From: Bacillota bacterium
Lineage (GTDB): Bacteria; Bacillota; Clostridia; Christensenellales; CAG-138
Direction of reading: 5' to 3'
DNA: 23,231 bases
NCBI GenBank assembly: GCA_023416895.1
Contig: JAEZGQ010000226.1
Coordinates: 1-23,231 of the forward strand
Made by a program: the position numbers and the translations under genes. A model generated the notes under the pieces. It searched no databases, was not told the DNA's origin, and saw only the letters and a program-made list of their open reading frames with translations. Position 1 is the first letter of the stretch, and each line of letters starts with the position of its first letter. This document shows positions 12,839-21,015 of the stretch, piece by piece.

Positions 12839-13579
12839 TTACCCTTCCAGTTCATATACAAGCATGGCCGCAAGCGCCATACCTGCGGTTTCCGTGCGAA
12901 GAATGCGCCTACCTAGCGTAATGCTTTCGCCGCCCTTTGAAAGCGCAAAAGCCACTTCATCCGGCGTAAGTCCGCCCTCCGGCCCAACAAGAACGCCTAT
13001 GCTTTTCAACGCATTTCCCCTAGCTCTTGCCTCGCGCAGCGCCGTCTTAAGCGTGCGTTCCCGTTCTTCCTCATAGGCGATCAAAAAAAGATCGTGTGCG
13101 GAAACATCGAGCCGGTTCAACGGCAAAATGGCACCGATCTGCGGCACGATGCCACGCCGTGCCTGTTTGGCCGCCTCGTAAGCGATCCGCTTGTAGCGTT
13201 CGCGCTTCTGCTCGGCTTCCTTTGCATCCAAGCGGACAACGCTCCTCGCGGCGGCAAACGGGACGATGCGGCTCACGCCAAGCTCCACGCACTTTTGGAG
13301 GATCAGCTCCATTTTGCCGGACTTTGGAAGCCCCTGATAGAGCGTAATTTCACATGCGGGCTCGTTTTCACACACGCTTTTTCCAATTAGTTCAAAACAA
13401 AGCCTGTCCTTTTCAAGTTCAAAAAGACACGCCTCATAGTCGTACCCAAGGCCGTCACAAAGTGTAACGCAATCCCCAGCGCCAAGGCGAAGCACCTTTA
13501 CGATGTGCTTCACGTCGTCGCCGTAAAGATATGCTTTTTCGTCATGTATGTTTTGCGGCTCCACAAAAAACCGGCTCAC
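12839..13579 (-). CDS. rsmE: 16S rRNA (uracil1498-N3)-methyltransferase RsmE
   Basis: A 246-residue SPOUT-fold enzyme that methylates U1498 of 16S rRNA using S-adenosylmethionine. It starts MSRFFVEPQN with a PUA-like N-terminal domain. Conserved motifs follow: YQGLPKSGKMELILQKCVEL-GV (81-102), VLVGPEGGL (196-204) and the knot segment LGRRILRTETAGMAL (222-236). The start is GTG at 13579, three bases after the prmA stop, with GGGGGAA upstream. The prmA-rsmE-mtaB order is standard for Firmicutes. Confidence 0.96.
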   Translation of the reverse strand: MSRFFVEPQNIHDEKAYLYGDDVKHIVKVLRLGAGDCVTLCDGLGYDYEACLFELEKDRLCFELIGKSVCENEPACEITLYQGLPKSGKMELILQKCVELGVSRIVPFAAARSVVRLDAKEAEQKRERYKRIAYEAAKQARRGIVPQIGAILPLNRLDVSAHDLFLIAYEEERERTLKTALREARARGNALKSIGVLVGPEGGLTPDEVAFALSKGGESITLGRRILRTETAGMALAAMLVYELEG

Positions 13580-13582
13580 GGT

Positions 13583-14557
13583 TCAGTTCCCCCGCTTCAT
13601 CTTCAGTGCCGCCCAGCCTTCCGAGGTGATGAGCTTTTCTGTTACAAGGCCGTTTTCCTGCAAAGCCCGCTCCACATCCGCAAGCTTTTCAAGGATGATG
13701 CCAGAGGCGATAAACGCACCGTCCCCCTTCAAAAAGCGTGGCACGAGCGGCGCGAGCGCAATGATGACCGAAGCGACAATGTTCGCGCACACCACATCAT
13801 AAGTACGCACCGCGATTTTATCAACAAGCGAGCGGTCTTCGAGCAGGTTGCCTACAAGCATTTCATAAGCGCCGTCTGAAACATGGTTCAGGGCAGCGTT
13901 TTCGTGCGTTACCTTTTCTGCTACAGGGTCAATATCCACCGCAATTGCGCTTTTGCAGCCAAGAAGCAGTGCCGTAACCATGAGGATGCCGCTTCCGCAG
14001 CCAAGGTCAAGCATGTCGTCGCCCGGGGTTACGCTCTGCTCCAAAAGCTCCATGCACATGCGCGTAGTGGGGTGTGTGCCCGTGCCAAAAGCCATTCCCG
14101 GATCGACGGAAACCACAACGCGGCCTTGCGCATCAAAGTCGTTTTCCCACGAGGGGCGAATAAAGAGCTTTTCTCCCACCTCAATTGGCTTATAGTACGC
14201 TTTCCAGTTGTTTGCCCAATCCTCCTCGTCTACGGTGCGCACCTCAATTTCGAGGCTGCCAAGGTCAAGCCCTACATCCTCGCCGCGAAGTGTGCGAAAC
14301 GACTCCTTTACAAGCCCTACAAGCGAGCGGTTTTCTTCCAAATCCGCAAGATAGGCCTTCACACAGGGGCCGCTTCTCGATGCAAGCGCTTGAAAGTCCG
14401 CAAAGTCCCAAAGGACGGCCGTATCCTTTAAAAACGCCTCCACGCCTTCCGCACCCTCTTCAATGGAGGTCTGCGAAATGCCCAGCATATCGAGCCGCGC
14501 GCAAACCGCCTCGATGCCCTCGGAGGTCGTATGTATCGTCAATTCGATCCAGTTCAT
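13583..14557 (-). CDS. prmA: Ribosomal protein L11 methyltransferase PrmA
   Basis: A 324-residue class I methyltransferase that trimethylates ribosomal protein uL11. An N-terminal substrate-recognition domain begins MNWIELTIHTTSEGIEAVCA. It is followed by VDPGMAFGTGTHPTTRMCME, the SAM-binding LDLGCGSGILMV and NIVASVIIALAP. The start at 14557 follows GAGG at nine bases and gives the canonical N-terminus; an upstream in-frame start at 14599 lies at the -10 of the promoter and cannot be used. It is the first gene of the prmA-rsmE-mtaB-HIT operon. Confidence 0.96.
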   Translation of the reverse strand: MNWIELTIHTTSEGIEAVCARLDMLGISQTSIEEGAEGVEAFLKDTAVLWDFADFQALASRSGPCVKAYLADLEENRSLVGLVKESFRTLRGEDVGLDLGSLEIEVRTVDEEDWANNWKAYYKPIEVGEKLFIRPSWENDFDAQGRVVVSVDPGMAFGTGTHPTTRMCMELLEQSVTPGDDMLDLGCGSGILMVTALLLGCKSAIAVDIDPVAEKVTHENAALNHVSDGAYEMLVGNLLEDRSLVDKIAVRTYDVVCANIVASVIIALAPLVPRFLKGDGAFIASGIILEKLADVERALQENGLVTEKLITSEGWAALKMKRGN

Positions 14558-14599
14558 GAAAAAGCACCTCAGTTTATTCAGGTTTTCCCGTCGTTCCAT

Positions 14600-14628
14600 A
14601 CTATATTATATTTTCACGGTTTGGGCAA
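14600..14628 (-). promoter_or_regulatory. Promoter of the prmA-rsmE-mtaB-HIT operon
   Basis: TTGCCC, 17 bases and TATAGT on the minus strand, downstream of the dnaJ terminator and 42 bases before the prmA start. An overlapping TATAAT is available with TTGTTG at a shorter spacing (15), so the exact -10 is uncertain. Confidence 0.65.
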
Positions 14629-14675
14629 CAAAAACGAACGGTATCCAACATAGGCATAGCGTACAATCTACTCAT

Positions 14676-14718
14676 AAAAAATGCGCGGGCAGGACAATGT
14701 TCATGTCTTGCCAGCGCA
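14676..14718 (-). terminator. Rho-independent terminator of the hrcA-grpE-dnaK-dnaJ operon
   Basis: The transcript forms TGCGC-T-GGCA-A-GACA, a 7-base loop and TGTC-C-TGCC-C-GCGCA, 13 pairs with two mismatches, followed by six T. It is 18 bases after the dnaJ stop. Confidence 0.92.
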
Positions 14719-14735
14719 AAAAAGCGGAGTTTTAC

Positions 14736-15866
14736 CTACCAAAGCTTTACCTTCTTTTTGGGCTTCCCTTCCGATACATCGTCGCCGAAGGATTCGGCAA
14801 GGCGCTTAAGAAGCTCGCGCTGTTCCTCGTTCACTTTTTTGGGCACCTGCACATTGACCTTCACCATAAGGTCTCCCTTGCCGGATGCGTTTAGGCGCGT
14901 TACACCCTGCTCGCGCAGGCGGAATACCGTATTGGGCTGTGTCCCCTCAGGCACGGCATACTTCACGGTTCCCTTGAGCGTAGGCACGTTGATTTCGCCG
15001 CCAAGAGCGGCCACGGTGAACGGAATGGGCATATCCATATAAAGGTCGTAGCCCTTGCGCGTAAACTGTTTGTGCGGCTTTACCGTAACGGCAATGTACA
15101 GGTCACCCGAAGGGCCACCGTTAAAGCCCGCTTCGCCCTCGCCGCGCATGTTAAGCGACTGGCCGTTGTCGATGCCCGCGGGGATGTTGACCACGATTTT
15201 TTTCGAGCGGTTCACCCTGCCCTTGCCGCGGCATTCGGCGCATGGCTCCTTGATGATTTTTCCCGTGCCGCCGCACGCATCGCAAGAACGCGTGGTAACA
15301 AACGAGCCAAACATGGTGTTCTGCTGTACGCGCACCTGACCGTTGCCGCCGCAGGCAGCGCATTTGACCGGCTGGGTTCCGGCCTTTGCGCCCGTCCCCT
15401 CGCACGCGGCGCAGGTTTCCTCACGCGGGATATTGATTTCCTTGCGGACGCCGAACGCGGCCTCCTCAAAGGTAATGGTAAGGTTATAACGCAAATCGTT
15501 GCCTGCGATGGGGCCGTTTCTTGCTTGCGCTCCGCGGCCGAAGCCGCCAAAGCCGCCGAACATGGAATCAATGATATCCGCAAAGTCCCCAAAGCCCGCG
15601 CCGCCGTAATACGCACCGCCCGCGCCGCCTCCGGCGGACGGATCGAACGCGGCATGACCAAACTGGTCGTACTTATCGCGCTTTTCCTTGTTGGAAAGCA
15701 CCTCGTACGCCTCGTTGACTTCCTTAAATTTCTCCTCGGCCTCTTTATCGCCGGGATGATGATCGGGATGGTACTTCAAAGCCGCTTTGCGAAAAGCGGC
15801 CTTAATCTCGTCCGCGGTCGCATCCCGGTTGACGCCCAGCGTTTCGTAGTAGTCTGCTTTCGCCAA
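14736..15866 (-). CDS. dnaJ: Chaperone DnaJ (Hsp40)
   Basis: A 376-residue co-chaperone that stimulates DnaK ATPase and presents substrates. The J domain begins AKADYYETLGV and has HPD at 33-35. A Gly/Phe-rich linker (about 78-118) follows. The zinc domain has four CxxCxGxG repeats: CAACEGTG (152), CAACGGNG (169), CDACGGTG (195) and CAECRGKG (209). The C-terminal substrate domains then end in KKKVKLW. The start is TTG at 15866, giving the canonical MAKADYY, with AAGGAG about 10 bases upstream. It is the last gene of the heat-shock operon; a 14-bp hairpin precedes it and a terminator follows. Confidence 0.96.
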   Translation of the reverse strand: MAKADYYETLGVNRDATADEIKAAFRKAALKYHPDHHPGDKEAEEKFKEVNEAYEVLSNKEKRDKYDQFGHAAFDPSAGGGAGGAYYGGAGFGDFADIIDSMFGGFGGFGRGAQARNGPIAGNDLRYNLTITFEEAAFGVRKEINIPREETCAACEGTGAKAGTQPVKCAACGGNGQVRVQQNTMFGSFVTTRSCDACGGTGKIIKEPCAECRGKGRVNRSKKIVVNIPAGIDNGQSLNMRGEGEAGFNGGPSGDLYIAVTVKPHKQFTRKGYDLYMDMPIPFTVAALGGEINVPTLKGTVKYAVPEGTQPNTVFRLREQGVTRLNASGKGDLMVKVNVQVPKKVNEEQRELLKRLAESFGDDVSEGKPKKKVKLW

Positions 15867-15963
15867 TTCCCCAAAGCTCCTTTTTGAGTCTGCCGCTCGC
15901 ATGCGGCGCTTACGCTATTGTTACACAATCGGCACGCATTTTGTGCGCGAAGGCATTGTATCA

Positions 15964-15994
15964 GCCTGAGCCAAAGCTTTGCTTTGGCTCAGGC
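15964..15994 (-). promoter_or_regulatory. Perfect 14-bp hairpin between dnaK and dnaJ
   Basis: The arms GCCTGAGCCAAAGC and GCTTTGGCTCAGGC pair perfectly around an AAA loop on the transcript. No T run follows on the coding (minus) strand, whereas on the plus strand it is followed by GCTTTTTATTTT. In the operon mRNA it is therefore more likely a stability or processing element, or a partial terminator lowering dnaJ relative to dnaK. On the opposite strand it would resemble a true terminator. Confidence 0.7.
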
Positions 15995-16021
15995 GCTTTT
16001 TATTTTGTTTCAATACCCCGT

Positions 16022-17851
16022 TTATTTTTTGTCGTCGTCTACCACTTCGTACTCGGCGTCCACAACGTTGTCATCGTGCGACGCGGAAGAGTTGGTATGG
16101 CCTTCCGCTCCCTGATTGGGCGCGGACTGCTGGTAAACCTTGCCGAACACCTCATAGGAAACCTCGGTGAGCTTTTCAGTAGCGCGCTTGATCTCCTCGG
16201 CACTGCCGCCCTCGAGTGTCTTCTTTACAGCGGCTACCTCCGCCTCGATGCGGGATTTGTCATCGGCGCTCACCTTATCGCCAAGGTCCTTCAGGGTTTT
16301 TTCCGTCTGATAAACAAGGCTGTCGGCATGGTTGCGCTGCTCAACCTCTTCTTTGCGCTTTTTATCCTCGCCGGCGTACTGCTCAGCATCCTTGACGGCC
16401 TTTTTGATGTCGTCTTCGCTGAGGTTCGCGGAGGCGGTGATGGTGACTTGCTGCTCGTTTCCGGTGCCAAGGTCACGCGCGCTCACATGCACGATGCCGT
16501 TCGCGTCGATGTCGAATGTGACTTCGATCTGCGGTACGCCGCGCGGTGCGGGAGCGATGCCTGCAAGCTGGAAGCGGCCAAGGGTCTTGTTGTATTGCGC
16601 AAACTCGCGCTCGCCCTGAAGCACATGCACTTCAACGCTGGTCTGCCCATCCGCGGCAGTGGAGAAGATTTGGCTCTTCTTGCAGGGGATGGTGGTGTTG
16701 CGCTCGATCAAGCGGGTGAATACGCCGCCCACGGTTTCGATACCCAGGGAAAGCGGCGTAACGTCGAGAAGAAGAATGTCCTTCACTTCGCCGCCAAGCA
16801 CGCCCGCCTGAATGGCTGCGCCCACGGCTACGCACTCGTCGGGGTTGATGCCCTTAAACGGCTCTTTGCCGGTAACGTTCTTTACAAGCTCTTGTACAGC
16901 TGGCACACGGGTGGAACCGCCCACGAGGATGACCTTGTCGATGTTGGCGTTGCTAAGGCCCGCGTCCTTCATGGCAATGGTCATGCAGTCGCGCGTTTTT
17001 TCAATGAGATCGCCCACGAGCTCGTTGAACTTGGCGCGGCTGATCGTCAAATCAAGGTGCTTAGGACCGCTCGCGTCGGCGGTGATGAAGGGCAGGTTGA
17101 CGTTTGTTTGCATCATGCTCGAAAGCTCGATCTTCGCCTTTTCGGAGGCTTCCTTGAGCCTCTGCATGGCGCTGCGGTCCTTGGAAAGGTCGATGCCAGA
17201 CTCTTTTTTGAACTGCTGCACCATATAGTCCATCACGCGCTGGTCAAAGTCGTCGCCGCCCAAACGGTTGTTGCCGTTGGTGGCAAGTACTTCAAACACG
17301 CCCTGGCCGATTTCGAGAATGGATACGTCGAACGTGCCGCCGCCAAGATCGTAAACGAGGATCTTCTGGTTGACGTCCTTATCCATGCCGTAAGCAAGCG
17401 CCGCCGCTGTGGGCTCGTTGATGATGCGAAGCACCTCAAGGCCCGCGATGCGGCCGGCGTCCTTGGTGGCCTGACGCTGGCTGTCGCTGAAATAAGCAGG
17501 TACGGTAATAACGGCCTGCGTGACCTTTTCTCCAAGGTAAGCTTCCGCGTCATGCTTAAGCTTTTGCAGAATCATGCCGGAAATCTCCTGCGGCGTATAG
17601 TCCGTACCATCGATATTTTTCTTGTAGTTGGTGCCCATTTCCCTCTTGATGGAGGAAATGGTGCGATCGGGGTTGATGATCGCCTGCCTCTTGGCGATTT
17701 GGCCTACAAGGCGCTCTTCCCCTTTGAACGATACCACCGAAGGTGTCGTGCGGGCACCTTCCGCGTTGGGAATAACAACGGGTTCGCCGCCTTCCAAAAA
17801 TGCCACGCAGGAATTCGTGGTGCCAAGGTCGATGCCGATGATTTTTGCCAT
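16022..17851 (-). CDS. dnaK: Chaperone protein DnaK (Hsp70)
   Basis: A 609-residue ATP-dependent chaperone. The nucleotide-binding domain shows MAKIIGIDLGTTNSCVAFLE, EPTAAALAYGMDK, YDLGGGTFDVSILEIG and ILVGGSTRVPAVQELV. The linker LLLDVTPLSLGIET leads to the substrate-binding beta domain and the helical lid, ending with an acidic tail (VVDAEYEVVDDDKK). It lacks the roughly 24-residue insertion typical of Gram-negative DnaK, as expected for a Firmicute. The ATG at 17851 has AGGAGG 11 bases upstream. It is third in the HrcA-controlled operon, 35 bases after grpE. Confidence 0.99.
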   Translation of the reverse strand: MAKIIGIDLGTTNSCVAFLEGGEPVVIPNAEGARTTPSVVSFKGEERLVGQIAKRQAIINPDRTISSIKREMGTNYKKNIDGTDYTPQEISGMILQKLKHDAEAYLGEKVTQAVITVPAYFSDSQRQATKDAGRIAGLEVLRIINEPTAAALAYGMDKDVNQKILVYDLGGGTFDVSILEIGQGVFEVLATNGNNRLGGDDFDQRVMDYMVQQFKKESGIDLSKDRSAMQRLKEASEKAKIELSSMMQTNVNLPFITADASGPKHLDLTISRAKFNELVGDLIEKTRDCMTIAMKDAGLSNANIDKVILVGGSTRVPAVQELVKNVTGKEPFKGINPDECVAVGAAIQAGVLGGEVKDILLLDVTPLSLGIETVGGVFTRLIERNTTIPCKKSQIFSTAADGQTSVEVHVLQGEREFAQYNKTLGRFQLAGIAPAPRGVPQIEVTFDIDANGIVHVSARDLGTGNEQQVTITASANLSEDDIKKAVKDAEQYAGEDKKRKEEVEQRNHADSLVYQTEKTLKDLGDKVSADDKSRIEAEVAAVKKTLEGGSAEEIKRATEKLTEVSYEVFGKVYQQSAPNQGAEGHTNSSASHDDNVVDAEYEVVDDDKK

Positions 17852-17886
17852 TTTATCTATACCTCCTGATGTCCATTGCTCTTCTA

Positions 17887-18498
17887 TTATTTCGCAACCT
17901 TCACCATACTATGGCGAATGATGCGATCTTTTACCTTATAGCCCTTTTGCAGAACCTCGACGATCTCTCCCTCCGCTTTCCCCTCGGCTTCCTCCTGAAG
18001 CACCGCTTCATGAAGCTCAGGGTCAAACTGCCCTTCCGATTCGATTTCCGAAAGACCGTTCTTTTCAAGCACGTTCACAAACTGCTTGTAAACAAGTCGT
18101 ACGCCTTCGCGCCAAGCGTCGCCTTCACCGCTGCTTTGCAGCGCGCGCTCGAAATTGTCGATCACCGGCAAAAGCTCCTTGATCACGCAGCGCGTACCCT
18201 CTTCGAGACTTTCGCAAGAAATGGCAGCGTTGCGTTTGCGGAAATTATCAAAGTCGGCCTGCGTTCTTTTTGCGAGATTTATAAGCTCCTCGCGCTCGCT
18301 TTTCAGCTTTTCGATGTGCTCCTTCACCTGAAGGAACTCAGCCTTCGTCATGGTAACGCCATCGGCAGGCTTTGAGGGTTCTTTTTCGCTGCAAGTTTCT
18401 TCGTTTTGCTGCTCGGCGTTTTGTGCCATACCCTCGGCGACGTCCTGCATGAGCTTTTCTTCCGTCGCCTTTTCACGCTTGTCGTTTTTCTGGTGCAA
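17887..18498 (-). CDS. grpE: Nucleotide exchange factor GrpE
   Basis: A protein of about 203 residues. A polar, Glu/Lys-rich disordered N-terminus leads into a long coiled coil (about 50-98, including EREELINLAKRTQADFDNFR-KRN). A GrpE head domain follows with ELLPVIDNFERAL, FDPELHEAVLQEE and VLQKGYKVKDRIIRHSMVKV. It releases ADP from DnaK. The start is uncertain: I choose TTG at 18498, with AGGAG ten bases upstream and one base after the hrcA stop. A TTG at 18519 and an ATG at 18450 are alternatives within the non-conserved N-terminus. Confidence 0.95.
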   Translation of the reverse strand: MHQKNDKREKATEEKLMQDVAEGMAQNAEQQNEETCSEKEPSKPADGVTMTKAEFLQVKEHIEKLKSEREELINLAKRTQADFDNFRKRNAAISCESLEEGTRCVIKELLPVIDNFERALQSSGEGDAWREGVRLVYKQFVNVLEKNGLSEIESEGQFDPELHEAVLQEEAEGKAEGEIVEVLQKGYKVKDRIIRHSMVKVAK

Positions 18499-18499
18499 T

Positions 18500-19540
18500 T
18501 TACTTTCGCTCCTCTTCAAACATATTCGTCAGCACGCCGCTTAAGCTGTTGCCAATGTGCCGCAGTACTGCAAGCACCCGCGCATAATCCATGCGGGTCG
18601 GGCCGATTACGCCCAAAGACCCCGTCGTGCTGTCGCCTATTTTATAGGTGGCCGTAACCACACTGCTTCCCTTTAGATCCGGCTTTTCGTTTTCGCTGCC
18701 GATGGTGATAGAAAACTCCACTTTGGTCGCGGCGCGAAGCATTTCGTAGGGTACTTCCTTTTCCTCCAGAGAAGAAAGGAAGGTTCGCGCCTTTTCAAGG
18801 TCGCTGAACTCCGGATAGTTCAAAAGGTTCGTTGTACCGCAAACCTCTACATTGCTTTTCCCAGTGCTTACGCTTGTGCCGAGCGCTTTCACAACGGACT
18901 GTACAAAATCGCGCTGCTGACGCATTTCCAGTGGCATTTCCCGCAAAATAGCGTCGCCCACATCCTGCACCTTCATGCCCGAGAAACGTTCCGTCAGCAT
19001 ACGGGAAAGCCTTTCGAGCTCACCCGCACCTGTTCCCGGCGGAACATAGAGAAAGGTATCCTTGGCAATTCCCGCATCCGTTACAATTACGGCAAGCGCC
19101 TTGTTGTCGGAAACCGGTACAAGCTGAATGTGCTTAAGCTTTACGCCGTGAAGCTGGGGGCTCAACACCATGGAGGTGTACTTCGTCACATCGGAAATGG
19201 CGCGTGCGGTTTGGCGCACCACATCCTCCACGCGGTCGAGCGCGGTGGAAAAGTACCGCTCAATGTAGCGGGCTTCCTGCTCGGTAAGGCTCGCGTGCCG
19301 CATGATGCTGTTGACGTAGAGCCTGTAAGCCTTGTCGGAAGGAACTCTGCCCGCGCTTGTGTGGGGCTGCTCCAAAAAACCAAGCTCCTCAAGGTCCGAC
19401 ATTTCGTTGCGGATGGTGGCGGAAGATAGGCCGATTTCGTGACGTTTGGAAATCGTGCGCGAGCCGATCGGGGCTGCCGTAAGCGTATAATCGTCGATGA
19501 TCGCCTGCAAAATGAGCATTTTGCGCATATCGAGTTCCAT
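18500..19540 (-). CDS. hrcA: Heat-inducible transcriptional repressor HrcA
   Basis: A 346-residue repressor of class I heat-shock genes that binds CIRCE and is kept active by GroEL. The N-terminal winged helix contains LTAAPIGSRTISKRHEIGLS, SATIRNEMSDLEELGFLEQP and HTSAGRVPSDKAYRLYV. The C-terminal GAF-like and dimerisation region ends with the conserved GSLGVIGPTRMDYARVLAVL. The ATG at 19540 follows AAAGGAGG at eight bases. It is the first gene of the operon, and its promoter carries a perfect CIRCE, so it controls itself. Confidence 0.98.
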   Translation of the reverse strand: MELDMRKMLILQAIIDDYTLTAAPIGSRTISKRHEIGLSSATIRNEMSDLEELGFLEQPHTSAGRVPSDKAYRLYVNSIMRHASLTEQEARYIERYFSTALDRVEDVVRQTARAISDVTKYTSMVLSPQLHGVKLKHIQLVPVSDNKALAVIVTDAGIAKDTFLYVPPGTGAGELERLSRMLTERFSGMKVQDVGDAILREMPLEMRQQRDFVQSVVKALGTSVSTGKSNVEVCGTTNLLNYPEFSDLEKARTFLSSLEEKEVPYEMLRAATKVEFSITIGSENEKPDLKGSSVVTATYKIGDSTTGSLGVIGPTRMDYARVLAVLRHIGNSLSGVLTNMFEEERK

Positions 19541-19578
19541 CGTCGCGGCCTCCTTTCCAAACGTTTCCGCTCCGCATG

Positions 19579-19605
19579 TTAGCACTCAGCCGTGTGGAGT
19601 GCTAA
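19579..19605. promoter_or_regulatory. CIRCE operator (HrcA binding site)
   Basis: TTAGCACTC, nine bases, GAGTGCTAA: a perfect match to the CIRCE consensus inverted repeat. It lies between the -10 of the hrcA promoter and the hrcA ribosome binding site. HrcA bound here would block initiation and clear upon heat shock; established for this family. Confidence 0.98.
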
Positions 19606-19616
19606 TCACCTCATTA

Positions 19617-19645
19617 AAAATATCACCGCCGCCATTTAATGTCAA
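19617..19645 (-). promoter_or_regulatory. Sigma-A promoter of the hrcA-grpE-dnaK-dnaJ operon
   Basis: Perfect TTGACA (19640-19645), 17 bases and TATTTT (19617-19622) on the minus strand. The transcription start would fall just before or in the CIRCE repeat, the usual layout for HrcA-controlled operons. Confidence 0.9.
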
Positions 19646-19854
19646 GGCGCTGACAGGCTCGCCAATGTGACAAAACAGCAACATTCATATGATGTTTTCC
19701 AAAACGCGTTTTCATGCCCGATAAGGCGATATCTTTCCTTGCCATGACACTGCTTTCTTGAAAAGTCGCAGGTTCTTTTTCTTTTTGGAACAGCAAAAAG
19801 CGGCAAGCCCGTAAGCCGCCGCAATGAGAAGCATGTGTCAAGCCTTTCGGTTTT
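19646..19854. other. Non-coding stretch between hemW and the hrcA promoter
   Basis: It forms most of the 314-base gap between hemW and hrcA. It contains the possible hemW terminator but no convincing gene. A 40-codon frame beginning MARKDIALSG (about 19745 downward) lacks a ribosome binding site. I see no further repeat or operator. Confidence 0.5.
19795..19819 (-). terminator. Possible terminator of lepA-hemW
   Basis: GCGGC, a 10-base loop and GCCGC followed by TTTTT on the minus strand, 36 bases after the hemW stop. The stem is short, so efficiency is uncertain. Confidence 0.5.
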
Positions 19855-21015
19855 TTACATAAAATGCAGCAGCACCTCGTTTTGCATATCAAGCCCCCGC
19901 TCGCTCAGGCGCGCGAACCCTTCTTCAACCGTAAGATATCCCGTTCCGTCAAGCGTCGCAATCGCTTTTTTGTAGTGTATTTCAAACGGTACACCGAAAC
20001 GCTGGAAAAAGGAGGACAACGAAAGTCCTTCGGTCTTTCGAAGCGCTAGCATTACGGTTTCAAACATTTCCTCGTCGCGCGAGATCGGCGTTTTTTCTCC
20101 GGCAGACGTCACGCCCTTGTCGATTAAGGAGAAGTAAGAAGGGAGGGTTTCGGCGTTGCTCCAGCGCGTCCAGCCGCCCGTCTCCAAGCGCATGGCGGAA
20201 TGCGCGTTCAGCCCAAGGCCTAAATATTCGCCATTGCGCCAGTAGTTTAGGTTGTGCCGGCATTGCCACGGGCTTTTTTCGCCCATGCACAAGAGCCGCG
20301 CGTAGTTTGAAATTTCATAGCGCTCGTAACCGGCGTTCTGAAGCTTATCGATGCAGAAACGGTGCATTTGATATGCCTCGTCCTCCTCCGGCAAAGCGGC
20401 TTCGCCGCGCTCTACGCGCTTAAAAAGCGGCGTACCCTCCTCAAGAATCAGCGAATACGCTGAAACATGCTCGAGCGAAAGCGAAAAAAGCACATCGAGC
20501 GTTTGTGAAAGATCGTCAACCGTTTGCTTGGGAAGCCCGTACATAACGTCAGCATTGACGTTTTGGAAACCCTCCTGCCGCGCGGCCTCGTAGCTTTTCA
20601 GAAAATCCTCAAGAACATGGATGCGGCCGATCTCGCCTAAAAGCCTGTCGTTCGCGCTTTGAAGCCCGAAGGAAAGGCGGTTGACGCCGCACGACAAATA
20701 CTCTCTAAGCTTTTCACGGTCCACAGTACCGGGGTTGCACTCCACGGTGATTTCTGCATTGTCTGCTAGGTCAAAATGCGTTTTGAGCGTGTCAAAAACC
20801 TGCAGCATCATGCCCGGAGGAAGAATGGATGGCGTACCTCCGCCTACAAAAACCGTATCGTAACGGCGGTACGGCAAACGGAAAGCCGAAATTTCCATTT
20901 CGGCTTTCAGGGCGTTTAAATATTGACGCACATGCGGCGAGTTCTCAAAAGAAACAAAGTCGCAGTACGCGCACTTTTTGACGCAAAACGGAATGTGGAT
21001 GTAAATACTGGCCAT
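19855..21015 (-). CDS. hemW: Radical SAM heme chaperone HemW (HemN-like, formerly oxygen-independent coproporphyrinogen oxidase)
   Basis: A 386-residue radical-SAM protein starting MASIYIHIPFCVKKCAYCDF. The cluster cysteines are Cys11, Cys15 and Cys18 (CxxxCxxC), and Tyr17 precedes the last. VFVGGGTPSIL (about 56-65), ECNPGTVD, NRLSFGLQS, NADVMYGLPKQT and the HemW-type HNLNYW motif follow. Family members bind heme and insert it into respiratory enzymes rather than oxidising coproporphyrinogen. The length is typical. The ATG at 21015 lacks a clear Shine-Dalgarno, because an apparent repeat element abuts the start. It lies between lepA and hrcA as in many clostridia. Confidence 0.94.
   Translation of the reverse strand: MASIYIHIPFCVKKCAYCDFVSFENSPHVRQYLNALKAEMEISAFRLPYRRYDTVFVGGGTPSILPPGMMLQVFDTLKTHFDLADNAEITVECNPGTVDREKLREYLSCGVNRLSFGLQSANDRLLGEIGRIHVLEDFLKSYEAARQEGFQNVNADVMYGLPKQTVDDLSQTLDVLFSLSLEHVSAYSLILEEGTPLFKRVERGEAALPEEDEAYQMHRFCIDKLQNAGYERYEISNYARLLCMGEKSPWQCRHNLNYWRNGEYLGLGLNAHSAMRLETGGWTRWSNAETLPSYFSLIDKGVTSAGEKTPISRDEEMFETVMLALRKTEGLSLSSFFQRFGVPFEIHYKKAIATLDGTGYLTVEEGFARLSERGLDMQNEVLLHFM

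Noticed and set aside
15884..17869. A 661-codon open frame on the plus strand opposite dnaK
   Set aside because: It is antisense to the unmistakable dnaK gene and arises from its codon bias; it has no family features and no sensible ribosome binding site.
19623..19892. An 89-codon minus-strand frame between hemW and hrcA
   Set aside because: It overlaps the hemW end, the terminator and the hrcA promoter. It lacks a ribosome binding site and has a Cys-rich, unnatural N-terminus.
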